Shown: positions 9,795 through 18,898, counted from the stretch's first letter. The stretch is DNA of 64,000 nt from Myxococcales bacterium (GCA_016720545.1 JADKKK010000013.1:133747-197746), one strand, 5' to 3'. Notes: a model not told the origin generated them from the letters alone. Translations and numbers: made by a program.

Positions 9795-10365
9795 GCCGCG
9801 CACGCTCGCGGCGGCGGCGCTCGCGAAGACGTCTCTGTCCCCGGAGATCCAGGCAGAGCTTGAGGCCACCCGCGTCGAAATCGAGGGCGCCTACCGCGAC
9901 TATCTGGTGACCCTGCATCAGACGCTGAAGCTCCAAGCCTCGGCGCTCGACCGCATCCAGCACACGCTTGCGCTCCTGGTCGAGCACGCCGCGCCGGAGC
10001 TCAGGGGTCGCGTCCCGGGCCTTCGCCTGGCCCAGCCGGGGGAGGCCCCCGACGTGGCCACGGTGAGCGTGGGTGTCGCCGATCCGATCGGGCAGGGCTA
10101 CGCCTTGGGACAGAAGGAGCTCGCCGTGGCGCTTCGCTGCACACAGACCGACGTCTCCAACCTGCTCAAGGCCTTTCCCCTCAAGGGCAACCCCGAGTAC
10201 GCCGTGATCGTGCGACGAGGAAAGCAACGCGAGATCGTGAACTACCACCCACGTGCGGTGGAGAGGCTCGTGGCCCTCCTCGAGAGCCCTCCCTCCTCGG
10301 GCATGTCGACCGCGGTGAAGAAGGTCATCCAACGGATCCAGAAGCGCAGAGGCCTGGGGGCGTAG
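9787..10365 (+). CDS. Coiled-coil and winged-helix-like protein upstream of drmA, possible regulator
   Basis: About 192 residues. GTG 9787 is chosen because it overlaps the previous stop; GTG 9763 in the same frame is possible. The N-terminal third (LSPEIQAELEATRVEIEGAY and the LHQTLKLQASALDRIQHTL stretch) is a long amphipathic helix. The C-terminal half, with LGQKELAVALRCTQTDVSNL then a strand-turn-strand (EYAVIVRRGKQREIVNY), looks like a winged helix-turn-helix: a helix, a recognition-helix candidate and a basic wing. It ends with a basic tail, IQRIQKRRGL. It is followed 66 bases later by drmA. A DNA-binding role, perhaps control of the DISARM operon or a targeting subunit, is inferred. Confidence 0.6.
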   Translation: MARPRTLAAAALAKTSLSPEIQAELEATRVEIEGAYRDYLVTLHQTLKLQASALDRIQHTLALLVEHAAPELRGRVPGLRLAQPGEAPDVATVSVGVADPIGQGYALGQKELAVALRCTQTDVSNLLKAFPLKGNPEYAVIVRRGKQREIVNYHPRAVERLVALLESPPSSGMSTAVKKVIQRIQKRRGLGA

Positions 10366-10431
10366 CCTCCCGTAGCCGCCCTCCAGGCTGCCCTTGCATG
10401 CCCCCGAGGGTCGGGCGACCCTGTCGGCGAA

Positions 10432-13400
10432 ATGATGACCACGCCCGCCGACGTCCGCGCGTTCGTCCTCCGCGCCCTCGAGGCCGATCTCGTGGGCCCC
10501 TTCCGCGGGCCCGGCAGCCCCGAGCCGGAGCTCCTGCCGCTCCCGCCGTCGCGCTTCTACCTCACCGGGTTCCTCGTGCCCAAGGGGGCGCGCGCCTCCG
10601 AGGAGCCGGAGGACGACGACCTCGACGGCCAGGCCGACGAAGAAGACTCGGGCGACGCCGAGGCGGGAAGCGAGGCGCCCCCGAAGCAGCGGCAGTTTCT
10701 CCCCTCGTCGTGCGGAATGAGCTTTCTCCTCCCGGAGGGGCCCGACAGCGACACCCTCGAGGTGAGCCTGTCGTGGGCCGAATACACCTCCGGAGAGCCC
10801 TACACGGTCCTCGCCAAGCAAAGCAAGAAGCGGGGTGGAGGCACCGTAGAGACCGAGAAGAAGGGGTATCTGCGAAAGCCCCTGATCGAGAAGGTCCTCT
10901 CGGTCAGCCTGGGCTCGCTGGCCAAGCTCGGAAAGAGCGAGAAGGGGCTCGACGTCCCGGGCACCGACGGGGTCGTGATCGTGGGCCGCATGACGCGCAC
11001 CAAGGTCGGCGACACTACCGTCCGCGCGGTGTCGCTCTTCGTGGAGAACGCCCGGGAGGCCCCCGAGGAAGATCGCGAGCTGCGCGAAGAGAAGACCCTG
11101 TTCCAGGTGGAGCTCCGGGTCGCCTTCGCCGGCGGCATCCTCGCCAGGGACACCCGGAGCACCTCGCTCGACCGCGACGGGCGCATCGCGGATCTGCAGT
11201 TCCGCGACGTGTGCGAATACGCGGTCGGCCACGGCGTGTCGGTGCGGGTCCTCGAACGGCACGCGAACGGGCAGGACCGTCGCGCCCTCCGCGTGGGCAC
11301 CTGCTTCGTCCCGCGGGCCGAGGTAAAGAGCGTCCGCGCGCGCACCGAGCTGTCCGGCGAGACCGTGGAGACCCGCATGGGGGAGCTCGCCAAGCTCACC
11401 ACCGGCCCCGAGGTCGAGCGCGCGCTGGGCGGCCTGCCTCGCGCCTACGAGGCCTGGATCACCGCGATGGAAGCGCGTGGGCAGGAGCTCCCCGAGCCCC
11501 ACCGGCGAGAGGTGTCGGGCGTCCTCGCCGGCGACGCTCGTCGAGCCCGCGCGCGCATCGAAGAGGGCATTCGTCTCTTGGCCACGAACGACGAGGCTCG
11601 GCGCGTGTTCGCGTGGGCGAACCGCTGCATGGCCGACGCCGCGAGGCGCACCCGGCCAAACGACGAGCCCTCGTGGCGCCTGTTCCAGCTCGGCTTCTTG
11701 CTGCTCGCGCTGCCGAGCACGCTCGACGGGGGACACCCCGATCGCGAGACCGTCGAGCTCATCTACTTCCCCACCGGCGGTGGCAAGACCGAGGCGTACC
11801 TCGGCCTCATCGCGTGTGTGCTCCTCGCGCGTCGCCTCCGTGGCCGCGGGGCTCCCGACGAGGGGCTCGGTGTGGCGGTGCTCCTTCGGTACACCCTGCG
11901 ACTCCTCACCCTCGACCAGCTGGAGCGCGCCGCGCGCCTCGTGTGCGCCCTCGAGGTGCTGCGCCGCGAGGTCGCGAAGGGCGGAGGTCCGCGAAGCGCC
12001 GAGCTCGGCACATCGCGCTTCTCGATTGGCCTCTGGGTCGGCCGCAGCGCCACGGCGAACACCTTCAAGGTCGCCAAGCTGCAGGTCGACGAGTGGAAGG
12101 ACCAAGAGTCCGGCCGGAGCCCGCTGCCCATCGGCAAGTGCCCGTGGTGCGACACGCTCATCGCGAAAAACCAGGTCACCGTGGACGCACGCGACGACGA
12201 AGTGGCCGTGCGCGTCATGTGCGACAACTTCCGGGCGTGCCCCTTCGCGAGCGGTGCGCTGGGCGACGGACTCGGCATTCCGGTGCTCTTCGTGGACGAG
12301 CACATCTACCGCGAGCTGCCTGCGTTCTTGCTCTCCACGGTCGACAAATTCGCCATGGTCCCCTGGCGCGCCGAGGCGGGGCTCTTGTTTGGGCAGGCCA
12401 CGCACAGACTCGCGGGGGTCCCGGCCACGTTCCTCGGTCCGACCGCCACGAAGATCCCGAAGGACGCAAAGCGCCTCGCGCACACGCCGACGGGCGCGAC
12501 CGGCGCGACGGCCGCGGCACCCGGGACAGCCGCGGCAGCCGGGACAGGCGCGACAGGCCTCGTCGGGCTTCACCCACCGGAGCTCGTGGTGCAGGACGAG
12601 CTCCACCTGATCTCCGGCCCTCTCGGCACGATCGTGGGGCTCTACGAGACCGCCATCGGCGCGCTGCTCTCGCGCACGAGGCCCCCCAAGATCCTCGCCT
12701 CCACCGCGACGGTGAAGCGCGCCGAAGAGCAGGTGCGCGCCATCTTCGGGCGGGCGCAGACCGACGTCTACCCGCCGGCAGGCATGGACGACGGCGAGAC
12801 CTTCTTCGCCGAGGTGGCGCACGACCAAGACGGCCGGCTCTACGCGGGTGTCTCGGCGGCGGGGCGATCGCAGAAGCAGCTCCTCATACGCGTGTATGTG
12901 GCGCTCCTCGCCGCCGCCCAGCTCGCGCACGAGGCAGGCATCGTGGACGAACGGGGCCAGAACGTCGCCGACGGCTACGCCACCCTCGTGGGCTATTTCA
13001 ACAGCCTGCGCGAGCTCGGCGGAATGCGCCGCTTGTGCGACGACGACGTGCTGACACGCCTCGAGCTGCGCGCTTCGGTGGACGAAGCCTACGGGCGCGT
13101 GCCGGTCGACTGGCCCAAGGGCGAACCTCACCCCTTCGCGCGGACCCGCGCGCTGCGCGAGACCATCGAGCTCACGAGCCGCGAGCAGACCGCGACGATC
13201 GCGGACCACAAGACCCGCCTGGGCCACCCGTATGCCCACGAGGACCACGTGGACGTGGTGCTCGCGAGCAACATGATCTCGGTCGGCGTCGACATCCCTC
13301 GGCTCGGGCTCATGGTGGTGGCCGGACAGCCCAAGACCGTGAGTGAATACATCCAGGCCACGAGCCGCGTCGGCCGCGGAAAATCCCCGGGGTTGGTGGT

Positions 13401-13953
13401 CACCTGCCTCAGCGCGGCGAAGGCGCGCGATCGTTCGCACTACGAGCGCTTCGAGGTGGTGCACGAGAGCTTCTACCGGTTCGTCGAGGCGCAGAGCCTC
13501 ACGCCCTTCTCGGACCAGGCGCTACGGCGAGCGCTGGCCGGCGCGGTGCTCGCGCTCGCGCGGCACGCGGACGTCGCGCTCACGCCTGGGCCCGCGGCGA
13601 TGGACATCGCCTGTCACCCGGCGCTCGCCGAGCGCATCGCCGAGACGTTCGCGGTCCGCGCGAAGGTGCACGCGCGCGCCGAACGCGACGACGAGGCGCG
13701 CCTCACCCAGAACGTCCGCGACGGCGTGCTGAACCTGCTGGGCGCGTGGAAGAAGGTCGTGGGCGAGCATGAGTCGAAGCTGCGTTACTCGCCCCTCGAC
13801 GGAAAGAAGACGGGAGACCGCAGTTTGCTGTTCACGAAGACCGACGCCGATCCGGAGTCGATGACCCCCGACGCCAGGCGCTTCGCCGCCGGCATGTCCA
13901 TGCGCGACGTGGAGGCCTCCACCCACGTGTGGCTCGATAGGAACGCACGATGA
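10432..13953 (+). CDS. drmA: DrmA, DISARM helicase-like ATPase
   Basis: 1173 residues, the size expected for DrmA. Superfamily 2 helicase motifs are clear: Walker A in YFPTGGGKTEAYLG (about residues 443-456), the Walker B-type motif QDELHLISGPLG (about 720), motif III ILASTATVKRAEEQ, motif V ASNMISVGVDIPRLG, and motif VI YIQATSRVGRG. A C-P-W-C pair (KCPWCDTL) hints at a zinc site. A Gly/Ala/Thr run from about 12492 to 12560 looks like slippage-expanded low complexity in a loop. In published DISARM work DrmA and DrmB form the core complex that loads on DNA with 5' overhangs. ATG 10432 is used; ATG 10435 follows directly. The stop overlaps an ATG (13950) for the next gene. Confidence 0.93.
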   Translation: MMTTPADVRAFVLRALEADLVGPFRGPGSPEPELLPLPPSRFYLTGFLVPKGARASEEPEDDDLDGQADEEDSGDAEAGSEAPPKQRQFLPSSCGMSFLLPEGPDSDTLEVSLSWAEYTSGEPYTVLAKQSKKRGGGTVETEKKGYLRKPLIEKVLSVSLGSLAKLGKSEKGLDVPGTDGVVIVGRMTRTKVGDTTVRAVSLFVENAREAPEEDRELREEKTLFQVELRVAFAGGILARDTRSTSLDRDGRIADLQFRDVCEYAVGHGVSVRVLERHANGQDRRALRVGTCFVPRAEVKSVRARTELSGETVETRMGELAKLTTGPEVERALGGLPRAYEAWITAMEARGQELPEPHRREVSGVLAGDARRARARIEEGIRLLATNDEARRVFAWANRCMADAARRTRPNDEPSWRLFQLGFLLLALPSTLDGGHPDRETVELIYFPTGGGKTEAYLGLIACVLLARRLRGRGAPDEGLGVAVLLRYTLRLLTLDQLERAARLVCALEVLRREVAKGGGPRSAELGTSRFSIGLWVGRSATANTFKVAKLQVDEWKDQESGRSPLPIGKCPWCDTLIAKNQVTVDARDDEVAVRVMCDNFRACPFASGALGDGLGIPVLFVDEHIYRELPAFLLSTVDKFAMVPWRAEAGLLFGQATHRLAGVPATFLGPTATKIPKDAKRLAHTPTGATGATAAAPGTAAAAGTGATGLVGLHPPELVVQDELHLISGPLGTIVGLYETAIGALLSRTRPPKILASTATVKRAEEQVRAIFGRAQTDVYPPAGMDDGETFFAEVAHDQDGRLYAGVSAAGRSQKQLLIRVYVALLAAAQLAHEAGIVDERGQNVADGYATLVGYFNSLRELGGMRRLCDDDVLTRLELRASVDEAYGRVPVDWPKGEPHPFARTRALRETIELTSREQTATIADHKTRLGHPYAHEDHVDVVLASNMISVGVDIPRLGLMVVAGQPKTVSEYIQATSRVGRGKSPGLVVTCLSAAKARDRSHYERFEVVHESFYRFVEAQSLTPFSDQALRRALAGAVLALARHADVALTPGPAAMDIACHPALAERIAETFAVRAKVHARAERDDEARLTQNVRDGVLNLLGAWKKVVGEHESKLRYSPLDGKKTGDRSLLFTKTDADPESMTPDARRFAAGMSMRDVEASTHVWLDRNAR

Positions 13954-13978
13954 GCGCACCGAAGACACGCGGCGGCGC

Positions 13979-15841
13979 GTGGGCGCAGGTGGCGCGAGGC
14001 GGAGGGGCGCCGTCAAGCCCAAGCCCGAGGGGCAGTTTCGCCTGAGCCAGGCGGTGCTGACCTACGGGCCGGGGAGCATGGTCGACCTCGTGGGCCACGC
14101 GGTGGTCGTGCGCGAGATCGACAAGTGGCAAGGCGAGGGCGCGATCATCCAGGAGGACCGGCTGCGCAAGGCCATCCTTGGCGCCTTCGCGGGCGAGGAG
14201 CCGAGGCTCTCGCTGAACGTGTCGGCGCCGTTTCGGTCCCCCCCGGTGGCCGACGAGCGAGACCCCGATCGCCGCCAGGGCGTCACCGCGGCGCTGTTCC
14301 CGCGGTGGTTCGTCTGCCAGAACAAGAAGTGCCGGCGCCTCTGGCAGCCCCTCGCCTCGGAGATCTCGTTCGAGGGCAAGGTGGTCCACCACTGCCACAG
14401 CGGGACCGGAAAGGCCGTGCCGGTGCGCTTCGTCTCCACGTGCAACCGCGGCCATCTGGGCGAGTTCCCGTGGAGACACTTCGCGCACATGGCCGGCGGC
14501 GACTCCGAGTGCAAAGTCAGTGAGCTTTACCTGGAGGAGGGCGCCACGGGAGACTTCTCCGAGATCACCGTCCAGTGCCGGGCGTGTGGCGCCGAGCCAC
14601 AGAAGCTGTCGGGCGCCATGCGCAAGGACTCGAAGATCCCCTGCTACGGCGACAGCGTATGGATGGGCGCCTCCGCCCAGACCACATGCGACGAGAAGAA
14701 GGCGGTGCTCATCGTGCGCACCGCCTCCAACTCGTATTTCCCCATGGCGATGGGCGCCCTCTCGATCCCCGCGCCGGACAGCGCGCTGAAAGACGCCGTG
14801 ACGCCGCTCGCCGAGGTGATTCGGCACTTCACACCTGAAATATTCATGACGCTCGTGGCGGTCGATCCGAGGCTCGCCGCGCTCCGCGGCTATCCAGCGG
14901 CCGACGTGCTCGCCATGCGCGACAAGGTGCTCTCGGCCGAGGCCCCCGTCCAGGCGCCGCTGAAGCCCGCCGAGTTCGCCACTCTCATGGCCGCGCGCGC
15001 CTACGCCGCGGGGGAGATCGCGCCCGACGAGGACACCTTCTACGCGCAGACGCTGCCGCGCGCGCCGGATCTCCCCGCGGGCATCGACCGCGTGGTCCTC
15101 GTGTCGAAGCTCCGCGAGGTGCGGGCCCTCTGCGGCTTCACGCGCGTGCTGCCCCCGGTGCCGAGCCTCGACGGCGGGTACGAGGGCGGGGTGACCATGG
15201 CGCGCATCGGCCGCCACGCCGACTGGCTGCCGGCGACCGAGATCTACGGCGAGGGCGTGTTCTTCGCGCTCTCCGAGGTGGCCCTCCAGAAGTGGGAGGA
15301 GAGCGCGCCCGTGAAGCGACGCGCGGCCGAGCTCGAGCGCGGCTTCGCGGCCTATCTGGCCACGCTGCCCGAGAAGGCCAAGAAGCCCGAGTTCTATGGG
15401 GCGCGCTTCTACCTGCTCCACTCGCTCGCGCACCTCGTGATGACCCAGATGGCCCTCCGCTCGGGCTACGCGGCGAGCGCGGTCCGCGAGCGCATCTACT
15501 GCTCGAAGGCCGGCGACACGGACAAGATCGCAGGCATTCTCCTCTCGACCGGCTCGAGCGGGAGCGAGGGCACTCTGGGCGGCCTCGCGCAGGAAGCGCA
15601 TCGCCTCGGCGAGCACCTCCGCGGTGCACGGCGCGCCGGAGAGCTCTGTTCGTACGATCCGGTGTGCGCGCACCACCAGCCCCACGATCCTTCGGAGCGC
15701 TACCTCGAGGGTGCCGCCTGCCACGGGTGCCTCTTCGTGGCCGAGTGCTCGTGTGAGTGGTTCAACCGCTACCTGGACCGCGCCCTGGTGTTCCCCACGA
15801 TTGGCCACGAAGACGCGGCCTTCTTTGGGGGTTCGGCGTGA
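13979..15841 (+). CDS. drmB: DrmB, DISARM DUF1998 protein
   Basis: 620 residues from GTG 13979. The N-terminus KPEGQFRLSQAVLTYGPGSM matches the conserved DrmB opening, and the C-terminus is the DUF1998 domain: HSLAHLVMTQMALRSGY, then CSYDPVCAHH and CHGCLFVAECSCEWF, a likely Zn-binding cysteine set. Further CxxxC/CxxC pairs (CQNKKC and CRACG) lie in the middle. DrmB works with DrmA. The start is uncertain: ATG 13950 overlaps the drmA stop (ATGA), the normal coupling seen elsewhere, but that frame (MSAPKTRGGAWAQVARGGG) stops after about 30 codons. A one-base indel near 13990-14020 could join the two. Confidence 0.9.
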   Translation: MGAGGARRRGAVKPKPEGQFRLSQAVLTYGPGSMVDLVGHAVVVREIDKWQGEGAIIQEDRLRKAILGAFAGEEPRLSLNVSAPFRSPPVADERDPDRRQGVTAALFPRWFVCQNKKCRRLWQPLASEISFEGKVVHHCHSGTGKAVPVRFVSTCNRGHLGEFPWRHFAHMAGGDSECKVSELYLEEGATGDFSEITVQCRACGAEPQKLSGAMRKDSKIPCYGDSVWMGASAQTTCDEKKAVLIVRTASNSYFPMAMGALSIPAPDSALKDAVTPLAEVIRHFTPEIFMTLVAVDPRLAALRGYPAADVLAMRDKVLSAEAPVQAPLKPAEFATLMAARAYAAGEIAPDEDTFYAQTLPRAPDLPAGIDRVVLVSKLREVRALCGFTRVLPPVPSLDGGYEGGVTMARIGRHADWLPATEIYGEGVFFALSEVALQKWEESAPVKRRAAELERGFAAYLATLPEKAKKPEFYGARFYLLHSLAHLVMTQMALRSGYAASAVRERIYCSKAGDTDKIAGILLSTGSSGSEGTLGGLAQEAHRLGEHLRGARRAGELCSYDPVCAHHQPHDPSERYLEGAACHGCLFVAECSCEWFNRYLDRALVFPTIGHEDAAFFGGSA

Positions 15842-15871
15842 GCTCGCAGGACGAGAGCTGACGCGAAGGCC

Positions 15872-16651
15872 ATGTTGACCGCGGTGGCGACCTCCGAGCT
15901 CGAGCGGCTCCGCGCGGCGGTGGCGCTGGGGCGGCTTCGTGTCCCGCTGTCCCCGATGGCGCTGGAGATCGCTGGCTTCGAGGCGCTGACGGGCCCTCTT
16001 CGCCCCTTCTACGCGTTGCCGCGTGAGACGCTCCTCGCGATGCTCGACGCGATGCTCGGCGAGCGTGGCCATCACGACGCGTCGCTCTCGCTCGTGTGGA
16101 GCGGTCCGGACGAGGGCGCCTCCTCGGCACGCGACACGGCCGCGGTGCTCGCCGAGCTCGTGGCGCACGCGACGCAGAGCGTGCTCATCGCGGGGTACAC
16201 GTTCGACCAGGGGTCGCGCGTGCTCAGCGAGCTCGGCCAGGCGATGCGCGAGCGCCACGTGCGGGTGGCGGTGTACCTGGATCCCGACCAGAGCCTCAAG
16301 CGGTCGACGCGGCTCGACGTCCCGCTCGCGGACTACGTCGAGGAGGCGATCGCGAGGTTCGTGGGGCGGAACTTCGCCGCGGGCTCGCCCCTGCCCGAGC
16401 TCCACGTGGACCGGCGGGTGTACGAGGCCGAGTCGTATTGGGAGAACGGCGCGCCGAAGGTGAGCCTCCACGCGAAGTGCCTGGTCGTGGACGACGCGCG
16501 CGCGCTGGTGACCTCAGCGAACTTCACGGGTCGCGGCGAGAAGCGCAACGTGGAGGCCGGCGTGCTCGTGAGGGATGTGGGCTTCGCGAAGAGCCTCGCC
16601 GGGCAGTTCAGGAGGCTGTCGTCCCTGGGGGCGATGGTGCGGGTCCGGTGA
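15872..16651 (+). CDS. drmC: DrmC, DISARM phospholipase D-family protein
   Basis: 259 residues with one PLD/HKD motif, SLHAKCLVVDDARALVTSAN (about residues 196-215: His, Lys and Asp in place, followed by the usual S-x-N). The N-terminal half (GYTFDQGSRVLSELGQAM) has the degenerate first half of the fold. ATG 15872 follows the drmB stop by 30 bases with AAGG just upstream. DrmC is the last gene of the known DISARM core and was reported as dispensable in some hosts. The next gene is on the other strand and convergent, so the operon ends here. Confidence 0.9.
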   Translation: MLTAVATSELERLRAAVALGRLRVPLSPMALEIAGFEALTGPLRPFYALPRETLLAMLDAMLGERGHHDASLSLVWSGPDEGASSARDTAAVLAELVAHATQSVLIAGYTFDQGSRVLSELGQAMRERHVRVAVYLDPDQSLKRSTRLDVPLADYVEEAIARFVGRNFAAGSPLPELHVDRRVYEAESYWENGAPKVSLHAKCLVVDDARALVTSANFTGRGEKRNVEAGVLVRDVGFAKSLAGQFRRLSSLGAMVRVR

Positions 16652-16696
16652 CGTCGAACGCCCGGTGGTGCGCAGAGGCGCCCACGTCGGGTTACC

Positions 16697-17965
16697 TCAG
16701 CGCGACGCGGGCGGGGGCAGCTTCTCGAGGATCGCCTTCACCTTGGCGATCGCCTCGTCCTTGGTGAGGCGCGCCGCCTGGACCTTGTCGGGCGCGGCGG
16801 CCTTCAGGGCGTACTCCTCGTCGGCCACGCCGACCACGGAGCCGCCCTTGCGGGCGAGGAGGATCTCCACCTTCGGAGCGCTCCCCTCGCCAGGGTTCAC
16901 GACGTGCACCGCCTCCTCGCCCACTCCCGAGACGGGGATCGAGCCGGGGCGCTGCTTCAGCGTCTTCATCATGTCCTTCGCCTGAAACTCGTCGGCCGGG
17001 CCCATGGACACGGTGCGCCAGCGGCGATCGCCCTCCTTGTAGAAGCCGACGGCCGTAGGCCCGACGTTCTTCCAACCGAACGGCTCCTTGGGGAAGAACT
17101 GAAGGCCGTTCGGGATGAGCCCCGCGTCGGGCAGCATCGTGACGGCGCGCGGGCGGAGATGCTCGGGCAGCCCCTTCGCGGTGGCTCGGCCGATCGCCCC
17201 GAGCACGGCGTCGCTCGACGCGCGGAGCTGCGCGGGGGTCTCGCGCTCGTTGTTGTACTGGAGCTCCACCACGTACGCGCCGCGCCACACGTAGGCGCGG
17301 CCGGTGCCGAGCGCGCCCATCGCCGCCGACGGCCCGCCCTTGCCGGGCTCGAGCACGCGCGGGGTCGACGGATCCGCCGGGTCCCCGGCGACGACGCGCA
17401 TCGTGTACATGCCGAGCGCGCCAGCCGCGTCCGCGAACTGCGAGACCACGACGTCGACCGTGGCGCCCTGACCGGCGGCGTCGACGTAACGGAAGGAGAC
17501 GACGCGCTTCAAGCCGAAGCGCATGTAGACTACACACTCCCCATCGAAGGCGGTCGTGCAGACCTCCTCCATGGAGTACTTGCCCTTCTCGCCGTAGGTG
17601 CGGGTCTCGCCCTGTGGATCGACGCAGTAGCCGGCCTCGACCCGCGGGAAGAACGCGGCGGTCGTGGGATCGCCGATCTGGCCCCCGCCGGTCGCGCAGG
17701 CGGCGGGCGCAGCGGCCGAGGCGGAGGCGCCCGACGCGCCTGGCGCGCCAGGGAGCGGCGGCGGGAGATCGCCCTTGGGCTTGTCGTCCTTCGGGCAGCC
17801 CGCGAGCGCCAGGGTCGCGAACGCCAGCGCCGCGAGGGAGGCGCGCCGGAGCGCGGAGGGGCCGCGACCGCGCGGCGACGCGGGCGCGGCGGGCACGGCG
17901 GGGACGCGCGAGGCGGGCGGGACGAGGACGGGCGAGACGTGCGCGGCGGAGGTCGTACGATGCAT
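16697..17965 (-). CDS. Exported lipoprotein, uncharacterised (DUF6599-like)
   Basis: About 422 residues. ATG 17965 is preferred because AAGGA stands 7 bases before it. A long basic, Ala/Pro-rich N-terminus leads to the lipobox LALAGC, then a Pro/Ala/Ser linker. The mature part (from GYCVDPQGETRTYGEKG onwards) has two similar halves that read like alpha/beta modules (SFRYVDAAGQGATVDVVVSQ, VGFYKEGDRRWRTVSMG). It resembles DUF6599-type lipoproteins, but I make this link from general pattern only. It is transcribed divergently from the minor-pilin operon and shares a 200-bp intergenic region with it. Confidence 0.7.
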   Translation of the reverse strand: MHRTTSAAHVSPVLVPPASRVPAVPAAPASPRGRGPSALRRASLAALAFATLALAGCPKDDKPKGDLPPPLPGAPGASGASASAAAPAACATGGGQIGDPTTAAFFPRVEAGYCVDPQGETRTYGEKGKYSMEEVCTTAFDGECVVYMRFGLKRVVSFRYVDAAGQGATVDVVVSQFADAAGALGMYTMRVVAGDPADPSTPRVLEPGKGGPSAAMGALGTGRAYVWRGAYVVELQYNNERETPAQLRASSDAVLGAIGRATAKGLPEHLRPRAVTMLPDAGLIPNGLQFFPKEPFGWKNVGPTAVGFYKEGDRRWRTVSMGPADEFQAKDMMKTLKQRPGSIPVSGVGEEAVHVVNPGEGSAPKVEILLARKGGSVVGVADEEYALKAAAPDKVQAARLTKDEAIAKVKAILEKLPPPASR

Positions 17966-18138
17966 GCGGGGTTCCTTGCGCGCTTCCTTAGCCGAACCCG
18001 AGCGCCGAGCCGAACATGTTGGGCCCGCGTCCCGCCCAACCCACACATTTTTTCACACCTTGGAAAAGGTTGCTCGACGGTACGGCCTGGCTTGCCTCGA
18101 TTTCCGCGACGTTTCGACGGTGCTGGAATTCGGCGCTC

Positions 18139-18155
18139 CGGTACGCAAGTTGCTA
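18139..18155 (+). promoter_or_regulatory. Possible sigma-54 (-24/-12) promoter of the minor-pilin operon
   Basis: CGGTACGCAAGTTGCTA matches the -24/-12 pattern GG-N10-GC (GG at 18140-18141, GC at 18152-18153) with a perfect TTGCT half. Pilin genes are often under PilS/PilR and sigma-54. A transcript would start near 18165, almost on the start codon, so either the message is nearly leaderless or the match is fortuitous. Confidence 0.35.
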
Positions 18156-18166
18156 GGATCGGTGTG

Positions 18167-18898
18167 GTGCGTCCTCCCCGCCCCCCTCCCTCACCCTTCC
18201 CCACGGCGCGCGCTCGCGCCGCTCGAGGCTTCACGCTCGTGGAGCTGATGGTCGTCGTGGCCATCATCGCCATCCTCGCGTCGATCGCCATCCCGAGCAT
18301 GATCGGGGGCAACCAAGACCTGAAGGTCTACCAGACCGCCCAGCGCGTGGCCGAGCTCGTGCAGCTCGGGCGCACGCGGGCCATCGCGACCGGCTCGGCC
18401 CACGTGGTGGTCATCTCGCTCGACGCCGCGGGCGGCATCGGGCCGCTGCCCGGCAAGTTCGTCGTCCAAGGCGCCGAGCGCACCATCGGTGTCACGCCGC
18501 GAGTGCCCATCAACACCTGCCGGGTGCCGGGCGCCTTCGGCGTGAACGTCACGAACCCCACGACCCCCGCGACGGTCGCGGCCCCGTTCACCAGCCCCGT
18601 GCTCGACTCGTTCATCTTCGGCAACGATCGCCGCCTCATCGACCAGAACATCCAGCTCGTGTCCATCACGGATCCCCCCGCCGGCGCGGGCATCACGACC
18701 GAAATGTGGCTGTGCTTCACGCCCACCGGCCGGGCCTACGCCGCGTCGTCGGCCGCCGGGCTCACGGCGGCGCCGCCGCTGCTCGCGCCGGTCCTCATCG
18801 ACATCGCGCGGCTCGAGGGTGGTGTCCGCCAGGGGCTCACGCGGAGCGTCGTCGTCACGCCGGGCAGCGCCCCGCGCATCTTCTCGAGGCAGCTATGA
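18167..18898 (+). CDS. Type IV minor pilin, FimU/FimT (GspH)-like
   Basis: About 243 residues from GTG 18167 (GTG 18164 is adjacent; AGGA at 18155-18158). The class III signal is textbook: a basic, Pro-rich leader ending in Arg-Gly, then F-T-L-V-E-L with Glu at +5 and a hydrophobic helix (VVVAIIAILASIAIP). The prepilin peptidase would cut between G and F. Then comes a GspH/FimT-type beta domain with cysteines in INTCRVPG and EMWLCFTPTGR. It is the first gene of a five-pilin-gene operon and its TGA overlaps the next ATG. Minor pilins prime pilus assembly and sit at the tip with PilY1. The leader is longer than in most FimU proteins. Confidence 0.85.
   Translation: MRPPRPPPSPFPTARARAARGFTLVELMVVVAIIAILASIAIPSMIGGNQDLKVYQTAQRVAELVQLGRTRAIATGSAHVVVISLDAAGGIGPLPGKFVVQGAERTIGVTPRVPINTCRVPGAFGVNVTNPTTPATVAAPFTSPVLDSFIFGNDRRLIDQNIQLVSITDPPAGAGITTEMWLCFTPTGRAYAASSAAGLTAAPPLLAPVLIDIARLEGGVRQGLTRSVVVTPGSAPRIFSRQL

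Noticed and set aside
9496..13464. A 1322-codon open frame on the minus strand opposite drmA
   Set aside because: Arg/Gly/His-rich shadow of drmA produced by GC3 bias; drmA has all helicase motifs on the + strand.
18061..18090. TTGGAAAAGGTTGCT considered as a sigma-54 promoter
   Set aside because: GG to GC spacing is 8 bases instead of 10; the site at 18139 fits better.
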